Assembly: GCA_902795715.1 (NCBI GenBank)
Contig: CADBME010000161.1
Span: 1-5,089, forward strand
Origin: an uncultured Lachnospiraceae bacterium
GTDB taxonomy: Bacteria; Bacillota_A; Clostridia; Lachnospirales; Lachnospiraceae
Reading direction: 5' to 3'
DNA: 5,089 bases
Part shown: one piece after another, positions 1-5,061 of the stretch
Numbering within the stretch: the stretch's first letter is position 1
How the letters are laid out: each line of letters starts with the position of its first letter
Position numbers and translations under genes: made by a program
Notes under the pieces: generated by a model
The model's database searches: none
Seen by the model: the letters and a program-made list of their open reading frames with translations, nothing else
What the model was told of the DNA's origin: nothing

Positions 1-1
1 C

Positions 2-748
2 CGATTAAGCAGGCAAAACATAACCTTAAGAAGAGGTACAAGCTTCAAACTGAAGGTTAACCATAAGAAAAAGAAAGTACACTGGCATACCTCCAATCCA
101 AGGATTGCCACCATCAGCAGAGGACTTGTCAGAGCCCGAAACGTTGGAAGATGCGTTGTCTGGGCCAGACACGGCAAGCGCCGTCTCTACTGTAGAGTAA
201 ATGTCAGAGATTTTATTTTCAGTGTCAGCGACTCATCTTTAACCCTGGACAAAAACGAGAGCCAGACCATCGTGGTCAACTCGGAAAGAAGCTCGGCGAT
301 TACGGTAACTACCAGCAATAAATATGTTGCAACTGCAACTCCTCTTACCGGACCGGCAAATAAGACTTTTGTAAGAATCAGCGGAGAAGAGACTGCAGGA
401 AACGCAGTGATCACTATAAAAGAGAAGAGTACAGGAAAGACACGTGTTGTAAATGTAAATGTCAATGGATCCAATTCTTTCAGATTTGAAAACGGAGAAG
501 ACGAAAAAGGTCTGGAGTTAACCGAAGGCAAGGGCGATTATCGCCTTTGGATCCGGTGTGACCTGAGAACTGCTCCTACGTGTAGTGTTGCCGGAGATAT
601 CTCCTGCAATTGGGGCAGCAGTTGGAATGGAAGACTACTTCCCTTAGTTATTGATGATGACAGTGTCGGATCAGGAACTATAACCCTGACTGAGCCAACC
701 ACCGGTAATCAGATTGCCATCAACGTTACAGTCCTGCCAGCTAATTGA
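2..748 (+). CDS. C-terminal part of a multi-domain Ig-like (Big_2) surface or secreted protein
   Basis: The frame is open from the left edge to the TGA at 746-748 (248 residues), so the N-terminus, including any signal peptide, lies outside the window. Residues about 1-68 read as a bacterial Ig-like group 2 domain: a LRRGTSFKLKV opening, a K-rich turn, W28, the SNPRIATIS block (31-39), GLVRA, VGR and a closing CRVNV strand. Residues about 71-155 and 157-248 look like two more beta-rich Ig-like repeats, each ending in a strand such as RVVNVNVN or QIAINVTV; these match the family pattern less well. The last unit has three cysteines (about 186, 194, 202) and several tryptophans. Big_2 repeats usually form extracellular stalks or carbohydrate/adhesion modules. 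There is no LPXTG motif and no hydrophobic tail, so the protein ends in a domain and is not sortase-anchored at this end. The first repeat uses arginine (RR, RGL, RAR, KRR) where lysine is usual. Domain class is fairly sure for the first repeat; the biological role is unknown. Confidence 0.8.
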   Translation, partial: RLSRQNITLRRGTSFKLKVNHKKKKVHWHTSNPRIATISRGLVRARNVGRCVVWARHGKRRLYCRVNVRDFIFSVSDSSLTLDKNESQTIVVNSERSSAITVTTSNKYVATATPLTGPANKTFVRISGEETAGNAVITIKEKSTGKTRVVNVNVNGSNSFRFENGEDEKGLELTEGKGDYRLWIRCDLRTAPTCSVAGDISCNWGSSWNGRLLPLVIDDDSVGSGTITLTEPTTGNQIAINVTVLPAN

Positions 749-762
749 AATACAGAAAGCAA

Positions 763-814
763 GACACAGGGACGGTTCTTCTGTCATTTAAGACACCAGA
801 ACCGTCCCCATGTC
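763..814. repeat. REP-like imperfect palindrome between convergent genes, possible bidirectional terminator
   Basis: An exact 11-bp inverted repeat, GGGACGGTTCT (769-779) and AGAACCGTCCC (798-808), is extended outside by GACA/TGTC (763-766 with 811-814) and inside by TGTC/GACA (782-785 with 792-795), with 2-nt mismatched bulges on each side. The GACACAGGGACGGTTCT type of palindrome is, to my knowledge, a dispersed intergenic repeat in many Firmicutes and other bacteria. It lies between the ends of two convergent genes (stops at 748 and 839), where a hairpin could stop transcription from both sides. There is no T-run next to the stem, so it is not a classic intrinsic terminator. Confidence 0.7.
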
Positions 815-828
815 ATACCCATGTCATA
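807..828. repeat. Exact 11-bp tandem duplication
   Basis: CCCATGTCATA occurs at 807-817 and again immediately at 818-828. The first copy overlaps the right arm of the REP-like palindrome, so the duplication probably arose by slippage or repair at the edge of that element. It lies 8 bp past the stop codon of the leftward acyltransferase gene. Confidence 0.85.
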
Positions 829-836
829 AGTGGATT

Positions 837-2138
837 TTAGTTAATACTCTGTCGCAAGTCAACATACTGGTTGGCTGCAACTATTGTTTCTACAAGTTCA
901 GCATTTACCCCATTCAGTTTCAACTGTTCCAGGAATGCATGGATATATACGTCCGTACTGTTGCTTTGGGTAAGGGAGATACAGAATTGATCAGGCATGG
1001 CTATTATCTCAAGCACAGGTACAGGTCCGTATGGCGGGTTCATAGCATAGATCTGTTCTATAATGTCAAGATACGGTTCATCATGGAACCGGAGGGCATA
1101 TGAGCAGGCAAACGTAAACGGCAGACGGTCAAGTGAAACCGACTTTGCCAGAACAGCATTCATCCGGTCGTATGACAACTTTGGGATAAAATTCATATAT
1201 ACAGCAAATCCCTTAACTGCGTACAGCTTTTCTTTCGTATCTATTATCCGCATAATGATCCGGTTTATCCTGGCTGCCATCTCTCTAAAGCTTTCCCCTT
1301 TTATAATCTTAACTTTGAACATGTAAGGCGGCATCGTACAGTTCCTGAACGTATGGGGAATACCGAGCACCTCCCTGAAATCAACCGGCAGTGCTACCTT
1401 TATGTTGTCCTGTGCGTCCGGATGTACTTTCAAAAAAGCAGCGGCATATAAAGATACAAAAGCGGCAGAAGGTTTTATCCCCAGTCCTTTTATAAATCTC
1501 ATGAGTTCACCTGCATCTGCACGGATAAAAAATGATCGTGGACCATCCTTTGAAGAGAGCGAAACGGGATGAGCCGCATAGTTATTTCTCCACACCATGA
1601 CTGTTTCTTTCAGCATCCAAACAAACTTTCTAAACCCCCACACAAGCCCCGCTTCACGCATGGCATGATTGATCATCAAGAACGGTTCGGCTTCCATATC
1701 AGGACATTCAGTTTCCATAAAGGTAAAAGGGGTTTCTTTTAGCAAAGACTGGTAACAGCCCAAAGCACAGTCAACAAAAGCTTTTACTCCGCTTGCATCT
1801 GTTAATCCATGAAATATGCTTATATACAGATTTCTGCCATGATAAAAAACTCCAAACAGATGTCCTTCCACATCCTCGCCTCCAATAACAGGAGGGTGGT
1901 CTTCATTCCACTCGGCAATTTTTATAGAACGGGGCAGATCATCTCTGTAATAAAACATCCCCCGTTCCTCACGTACCCCATAAGTCACCCACGGATAATG
2001 CCTGACTGCCTCATCTACTGCTTTTTGAAGCAGATACAGATCCGGATCATCCTTAAGAGTGATCTTTACGAAAGTAGCATGCAGAGCGGACTTCCCGTAG
2101 AACATTATTCTGCCAGATATAACAGGCTCTTTATTCAT
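837..2138 (-). CDS. Condensation/alcohol O-acetyltransferase superfamily acyltransferase
   Basis: 433 residues, close to the usual 400-450 of a stand-alone member of the CoA-dependent acyltransferase fold (NRPS condensation domains, PapA-type acyltransferases, alcohol O-acetyltransferases). The motif SIFHGLTDASG (107-117) fits the HHxxxDG active site: the catalytic second histidine is H110 and the structural aspartate is D114, while the first histidine is F109 and the glycine is A115. Other family landmarks are the N-terminal YGKSALHATFVKITL strand region, ALPVDFREVLG (249-259) followed by FRNC (264-267) as in the PVDLRxxLG...N block, and a C-terminal NPPYGP turn (367-372). The protein should be cytosolic and transfer an acyl group from CoA or a carrier protein to an alcohol or amine; the substrate cannot be read from the sequence. 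The ATG at 2136-2138 is preceded by TGAGGG (2152-2147) with 8 nt spacing, which supports the start. A Fur-type promoter lies about 220 bp upstream in the same direction. No carrier protein or NRPS partner is visible beside it. Confidence 0.8.
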   Translation of the reverse strand: MNKEPVISGRIMFYGKSALHATFVKITLKDDPDLYLLQKAVDEAVRHYPWVTYGVREERGMFYYRDDLPRSIKIAEWNEDHPPVIGGEDVEGHLFGVFYHGRNLYISIFHGLTDASGVKAFVDCALGCYQSLLKETPFTFMETECPDMEAEPFLMINHAMREAGLVWGFRKFVWMLKETVMVWRNNYAAHPVSLSSKDGPRSFFIRADAGELMRFIKGLGIKPSAAFVSLYAAAFLKVHPDAQDNIKVALPVDFREVLGIPHTFRNCTMPPYMFKVKIIKGESFREMAARINRIIMRIIDTKEKLYAVKGFAVYMNFIPKLSYDRMNAVLAKSVSLDRLPFTFACSYALRFHDEPYLDIIEQIYAMNPPYGPVPVLEIIAMPDQFCISLTQSNSTDVYIHAFLEQLKLNGVNAELVETIVAANQYVDLRQSIN

Positions 2139-2198
2139 AATTCAGGCCCTCAACAATATAGTTTTATCAAAATATAAGACGTAGTCAGAATCCAAAGC

Positions 2199-2223
2199 CG
2201 GAGCCCGTCTATGTCAGGCTCCG
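2199..2223. repeat. GC-rich hairpin in the leader of the acyltransferase gene
   Basis: CGGAGCC (2199-2205) and GGCTCCG (2217-2223) form a perfect 7-bp stem with an 11-nt loop. On the leftward transcript the T-tract comes before the stem and no U-run follows it, so it is a poor intrinsic terminator. It could instead be an attenuating structure or RNA stabiliser in the approximately 210-nt leader between the Fur-type promoter and the acyltransferase start. The stop codon of the putative small peptide falls in its loop. Confidence 0.6.
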
Positions 2224-2306
2224 AAAAACAGGATAAGGCACTTGTGCTCCCAATACCATACAGATGAGCGCGATCGGGTATGTAGATGTGTATGATGATG
2301 CGACAT
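2214..2306 (-). CDS. Putative 30-residue histidine-rich leader peptide (speculative)
   Basis: An ATG at 2304-2306 opens a 30-codon frame ending in TGA at 2214-2216. It is preceded by GGGG with 7 nt spacing, a usable but not ideal ribosome binding site. The start falls about 40 nt after the predicted start of the Fur-type transcript, where a first gene would be expected. The peptide begins MSHHHTHLHT, with five histidines in residues 3-9, and carries H21, C23 and a short hydrophobic tail (LILFFGA). Histidine clusters can bind metals, which would suit an iron-responsive promoter. Against it: the CAT repeats come from a simple ATG-rich stretch on the other strand, other frames here are also open for 50-60 codons, and I recognise no family. 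It may equally be a non-coding leader. Confidence 0.25.
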   Translation of the reverse strand: MSHHHTHLHTRSRSSVWYWEHKCLILFFGA

Positions 2307-2354
2307 CACTTGTCCCCGCAGTCTTAATAAGTGATTCAGGAGCCGGTATAACTT

Positions 2355-2383
2355 ATGATAATCATTATCAAAATGGATGTCAA
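2355..2383 (-). promoter_or_regulatory. Leftward vegetative-sigma promoter under the Fur box
   Basis: Read on the minus strand, TTGACA (2383-2378) is followed after exactly 17 bp by TATCAT (2360-2355). The -35 is full consensus and the -10 matches five of six bases. Transcription should start near 2348 and run leftward into the 2139-2347 leader and the acyltransferase gene. It starts 39 bp beyond the stop of the methyltransferase gene, so it separates the acyltransferase from that gene's transcript. Confidence 0.75.
2356..2370. promoter_or_regulatory. Perfect 7-1-7 Fur box
   Basis: TGATAAT-C-ATTATCA is an exact inverted repeat with one central base. It is identical to the 7-1-7 minimal Fur site known from Bacillus subtilis (TGATAATNATTATCA). 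Fur with bound ferrous iron represses such sites, so the controlled gene would be induced when iron is scarce. The site covers the -10 and most of the spacer of the leftward promoter, the usual position for repression. Related regulators (PerR, Zur) use similar 7-1-7 boxes but differ at core positions; every base here fits Fur. Confidence 0.8.
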
Positions 2384-2421
2384 GAAATCATTACCGTCTG
2401 TGAAACCTCTCTGTGACTCAT

Positions 2422-3024
2422 TTACACAATCTCAAAAATCAGCACTTTCTCTCTGGAATTATCCCCTGCAAATAGATCCGAGCAATCAATCTCGTCATAG
2501 AACATCAATTCATCCCGAGTCATCAGGGCTCCCAGATATTCCGTGGAGGGATAATAGAATATCAAAAACACTTCCCTGGGCAGGCCATACCAGGATTCCA
2601 TTACTCTTGAAAGTGCTCCTGAAAGGACATCCTCAGAGAAGGGGTTAAAGAAAAAAATCCGGTCCACTTCTTCGGGCACAGCATAGTCACCTGCGTTGGC
2701 CTTTTCAAAGGTCACCCTGTGTGTCTCCGCTAATCCTGAGGATGTAAGGTTCTTGTCTGCGATTTTTATCATCTTTTCATTATAGTCTATACCGATGGTC
2801 CGACAGCCGGACTCTCGGGCAAAGAAAATCCCCACCCGTCCTTTGCCGCAGCCGTAATCAAGAAGGACATTCTCCTTTCCAATCAGATTATGGTCTGCGA
2901 TTCTCTCAAGGACGCAGTAGGGCGTAGGTTCATAAGGATAATTGTATTGGTCGGCCTTCCTGTCATCGCGGCCGCACGTCCTGATTTTCAGTTTTCGATC
3001 CCATTTTCTTTCTTTTATAATCAT
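2422..3024 (-). CDS. Class I SAM-dependent methyltransferase
   Basis: 200 residues, a compact single-domain Rossmann-fold methyltransferase. Motif I, the S-adenosylmethionine glycine loop, is VLLDYGCGKGRVG (53-65). It is followed by RTIGIDYNEKM (75-85), in which D80 is the acidic residue that binds the SAM ribose hydroxyls. A motif IV-like segment, RIFFFNPF (122-129), has NPF where many N-methyltransferases have NPPY. The region before motif I, DQYNYPYEPTPYCVLERI (25-42), is typical of a clostridial subfamily annotated only as class I SAM-dependent methyltransferase. The protein should be cytosolic; its acceptor (small molecule, protein or RNA) cannot be inferred. The start at 3024 is limited by an in-frame TAG 6 nt upstream, but no good Shine-Dalgarno precedes it, so translation may be weak. 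It is divergent from the small gene at 3262 and has no clear terminator after its stop. Confidence 0.85.
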   Translation of the reverse strand: MIIKERKWDRKLKIRTCGRDDRKADQYNYPYEPTPYCVLERIADHNLIGKENVLLDYGCGKGRVGIFFARESGCRTIGIDYNEKMIKIADKNLTSSGLAETHRVTFEKANAGDYAVPEEVDRIFFFNPFSEDVLSGALSRVMESWYGLPREVFLIFYYPSTEYLGALMTRDELMFYDEIDCSDLFAGDNSREKVLIFEIV

Positions 3025-3158
3025 AATAATCTATACAGCTTGCAAACTCTGGGCTTTGTCAGTGTTTGTTATGGTTCCCGGGCCGTCTGGTTTTCGATAA
3101 TCTATGCATTTTACTTCGTTTCCGGTAAACTGTGCTTCTTCCGCCTTTTTACAATATA

Positions 3159-3167
3159 TGCTATACT
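3159..3167 (+). promoter_or_regulatory. Rightward extended -10 promoter for the small gene at 3262
   Basis: TGCTATACT matches the extended -10 form TGNTATAAT with one change. The position 17 bp upstream holds TTCCGC, a poor -35, which extended -10 promoters tolerate. Transcription would start near 3174 and give a leader of about 88 nt. The 3025-3261 gap is otherwise AT-rich, and I see no convincing promoter for the leftward methyltransferase gene in it. Confidence 0.45.
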
Positions 3168-3238
3168 TTAAGCCAAACCAGCAGGAAAAGTCACTCTTCT
3201 TTATGACTGAGTAATACTATAAAAAAGCATTCAACCCA

Positions 3239-3253
3239 CCTTTCTGAAAGGAG
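3239..3253 (+). promoter_or_regulatory. Strong ribosome binding site partly covered by its own inverted repeat
   Basis: AAAGGAG (3247-3253) lies 8 nt before the ATG at 3262 and is a near-ideal Shine-Dalgarno site. It overlaps the right half of the exact inverted repeat CCTTTC-T-GAAAGG (3239-3251). Folding four pairs (CCTT with AAGG, 5-nt loop) would cover part of the site, but the stem is short and probably weak. The site decides the start of the small gene that follows. Confidence 0.7.
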
Positions 3254-3261
3254 CTTAATCT

Positions 3262-3471
3262 ATGGATAAAAAAGATATTCCCACCACTCCGTCCTACGAA
3301 GTTCACAGAGACCCGCGAAATCCGGATTCGATAGGGATTGTGATCGGCAATCTGGATCCCACCCTCAGAGAAGCTTTGGGGTTTTCTGAGGACCACTCTT
3401 CTGTAGGGATTGTAACCTCGAAAAAGAGCTCTCTGAAAAACATTTTCGGGGCCGATGAGGCCATAAAATAA
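3262..3471 (+). CDS. Small 69-residue protein of unknown function
   Basis: The strong Shine-Dalgarno site and a plausible promoter upstream argue that this is a real gene despite its size. The protein is soluble, with no signal peptide, membrane segment, cysteine or tryptophan. The N-terminal 25 residues are polar and proline/charge-rich (MDKKDIPTTPSYEVHRDPRN). The rest shows alternating hydrophobic segments, IGIVIGNLDP (24-33), LREALGF (35-41), VGIVTS (48-53) and a final helix-like FGADEAIK (62-69). The order LGxxxDxxxxxGIxT...ADxAxK faintly recalls the N-terminal half of EutS/PduU-type microcompartment shell proteins. The key segments of that family after this point are missing and no microcompartment genes are nearby, so this is not a functional call. 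The gene is divergent from the methyltransferase and convergent with the MATE transporter, with a 51-bp gap to the transporter's stop. Confidence 0.7.
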   Translation: MDKKDIPTTPSYEVHRDPRNPDSIGIVIGNLDPTLREALGFSEDHSSVGIVTSKKSSLKNIFGADEAIK

Positions 3472-3522
3472 TCGCCGGATCTATTCCCCGGCCACACCCG
3501 GCTAATCCAATCCAAATCCTAT

Positions 3523-4917
3523 CTATCCCCTGGTCACATCCCGAAGCCATTTATAGGTACGGTAGCGGAGCAGGGTCAGGGGCAACTTCAGTTCCTCATC
3601 ACAGAGGAGGAAAAGGATCACCACGAAGGTAGGAGCATGAAAAACAAAGGCGGCAAGAGCTCCTCCTATGATACTTACCCCCCACATGGTACTTACATCA
3701 AGAAAGAAACCGAACCGGGTATCTCCTCCTCCCCGGAATATGCCGACGACGGCTGTGGTATTAAGCGATTGGAAAATGACATAGACTGCCATGACATAGA
3801 GCATGAAGGACAGGTTCTTTGCCGCTCCTTGTGTCAGCACCATGGTCGCCAGCAGAACCGGTCTTATGAGCAGGATGACTGTCGCTCCGAACAGACCGGT
3901 GGCAAATGAAAGGAACATAAATCTGCGCCCGTTTCTCCTGGCCAGTTCTCTATTTCCCTGGCCGATTACATTTCCGGTCATAATAGCCGCTGCACTGGCC
4001 ACGCCAAAGCCCAGAACCGTAGCCAGGTTTCTTGAAACCTGTGCTACGGAATTGGCTGCTATGACCTCGCTGCCCAAATGTCCCATGATGGCTGCCATTG
4101 TGGACATGCCCAGGCCCCACATCAATTCATTGGCAACGACCGGAGCCGTATAAGTCCGGAAGTCTTTGGCCAGCAGATCATCTCTTCGAAAGAAAAACTC
4201 CATCTTCATCCTGAAGTCCGGATTTATTTTCCTGTCATAAACCAGGATAATCAGGACCTCTGCAGCTCTGGCACAGACGGTTCCCACAGCCGCACCGGTC
4301 ACTCCCAGGGCCGGAAATCCCAATAGTCCGAAAATGAGTATGCTGTTTACCAGAACATTGGTGACCAGGGATGCGAAATAAACCAGGGTAGCAATTCGCA
4401 CCTGTCCCAGATTCCGCATGGAATTGAGATAGATCATGGCCAGGGCATTCAGGGGATAGGACAGTCCCACCACCCTCAGATAGCGGATTCCCTGGCGGAT
4501 GACTTCAGGATCATTGGTAAAAAGACGCATCAGCAAACCGGGCACACTCAGGGCTGCTGTCATAAAAATCAGTCCCAGAAGCACGGTCAGCTTGGCCGAC
4601 ATACCAAAAACGGTTTCTATGGCATGCATATCTTTCTTTCCCCAGTACTGGGCAATCAGGACAGAAGCGCCGGAACAAAAACCGAAGACAATCAGGTTCA
4701 TAACAAAGGCAACCTGGGCACCCAGGGAAGCTCCGGAAAGAACTTTCTCCCCTACCCGGCCCAACATGATGACATCGATCGAAGCGATTCCGGTGTTGAT
4801 CAGATTCTGCAGGGCCATAGGAAAAACCAGGATTGCTACCTTGCGATAGAAATCTCTGGTCTCCTCTTGCATGTTATTATATTCTCCAAATGTTCTAAGA
4901 TTCTTTCTCCCGGACAT
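3523..4917 (-). CDS. MATE-family multidrug/Na+ or H+ antiporter
   Basis: 464 residues, the normal length for a 12-helix MATE transporter, which expels cationic drugs or metabolites in exchange for Na+ or H+ across the cytoplasmic membrane. The first lobe has VFPMALQNLINTGIASID (31-48), MLGRVGEKVLSGASL (51-65) and GASVLIAQYWGKKD (83-96). The second lobe repeats the plan with APVVANELMWGLG (258-270), GHLGSEVIAANSV (279-291) and the MTGNVIGQGN block (313-322). FRGGGDTRFGFFLDVSTMWG (394-413) is the usual late signature, and a basic tail ends the protein. Two starts are possible. M1 (4917) has GGGGGAG 10 nt upstream. M16 (4872, MQEETRDFYRK) has GGAG 11 nt upstream and gives the shorter N-terminus typical of the family. 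M1 is preferred because the promoter at 4945-4973 places the transcript start about 20 nt before it. Substrate is not predictable. Confidence 0.92.
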   Translation of the reverse strand: MSGRKNLRTFGEYNNMQEETRDFYRKVAILVFPMALQNLINTGIASIDVIMLGRVGEKVLSGASLGAQVAFVMNLIVFGFCSGASVLIAQYWGKKDMHAIETVFGMSAKLTVLLGLIFMTAALSVPGLLMRLFTNDPEVIRQGIRYLRVVGLSYPLNALAMIYLNSMRNLGQVRIATLVYFASLVTNVLVNSILIFGLLGFPALGVTGAAVGTVCARAAEVLIILVYDRKINPDFRMKMEFFFRRDDLLAKDFRTYTAPVVANELMWGLGMSTMAAIMGHLGSEVIAANSVAQVSRNLATVLGFGVASAAAIMTGNVIGQGNRELARRNGRRFMFLSFATGLFGATVILLIRPVLLATMVLTQGAAKNLSFMLYVMAVYVIFQSLNTTAVVGIFRGGGDTRFGFFLDVSTMWGVSIIGGALAAFVFHAPTFVVILFLLCDEELKLPLTLLRYRTYKWLRDVTRG

Positions 4918-4944
4918 AGGCTGTCTACTCCCCCTATTTCCCTG

Positions 4945-4973
4945 ATTATAGGGGGGCGTGAATTTCTTGTCAA
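4945..4973 (-). promoter_or_regulatory. Full-consensus promoter of the MATE transporter gene
   Basis: On the minus strand, TTGACA (4973-4968), 17 bp, then TATAAT (4950-4945): both hexamers and the spacing match the vegetative-sigma consensus exactly. The spacer ends in six cytosines. Transcription should begin near 4938, giving a leader of about 20 nt before the ATG at 4917 that contains GGGGGAG (4934-4928). Such a promoter predicts strong, largely unregulated expression unless a repressor binds; I see no clear operator palindrome beside it. Confidence 0.85.
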
Positions 4974-5012
4974 CCGGAAGAAAAGAAGCTTCCCCTGTCT
5001 TTTCTGATATGC

Positions 5013-5056
5013 TACCCCCAAGTAGGACACTGAAATATAAAACCTACTTGGGGGTA
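5013..5056. repeat. Perfect 14-bp inverted repeat covering the transposase ribosome binding site
   Basis: TACCCCCAAGTAGG (5013-5026) and CCTACTTGGGGGTA (5043-5056) are exact reverse complements separated by 16 nt. The right arm contains GGGGG (5050-5054), the likely Shine-Dalgarno site 7 nt before the ATG at 5062. RNA that enters from outside the element would fold this stem and hide the site, a known way for insertion sequences to avoid activation by read-through transcription. Confidence 0.85.
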
Positions 5057-5061
5057 TTTCT

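Noticed and set aside
837..2138. Part of a non-ribosomal peptide synthetase cluster
   Set aside because: Only a lone condensation-like protein is present; no adenylation, carrier or thioesterase domain lies in the window.
2237..2419. A 60-codon open frame on the plus strand opposite the leader and Fur box, with an internal ATG at 2264
   Set aside because: No ribosome site precedes the ATG, the product resembles nothing I know, and the frame runs through a perfect Fur box and promoter that read the other way. A decayed gene remnant cannot be fully excluded.
3025..3261. Riboswitch or other structured RNA in the divergent gap
   Set aside because: Apart from the extended -10 promoter and the short repeat over the ribosome site, no conserved riboswitch core or strong stem was seen.
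3262..3471. Bacterial microcompartment shell protein (EutS/PduU)
   Set aside because: The likeness is limited to a few spaced residues, the core segments of the shell domain are missing, and no microcompartment genes are nearby.
3474..3492. GCCGG/CCGGC short inverted repeat after the small gene, as a terminator for the convergent pair
   Set aside because: The stem is only 5 bp with a 9-nt loop and no T-run on either strand; too weak to call.
3637..4326. Several plus-strand open frames of 80-116 codons opposite the MATE gene
   Set aside because: They lie wholly inside a clear 464-codon transporter gene, lack ribosome sites and give no recognisable proteins; they are antisense shadows.
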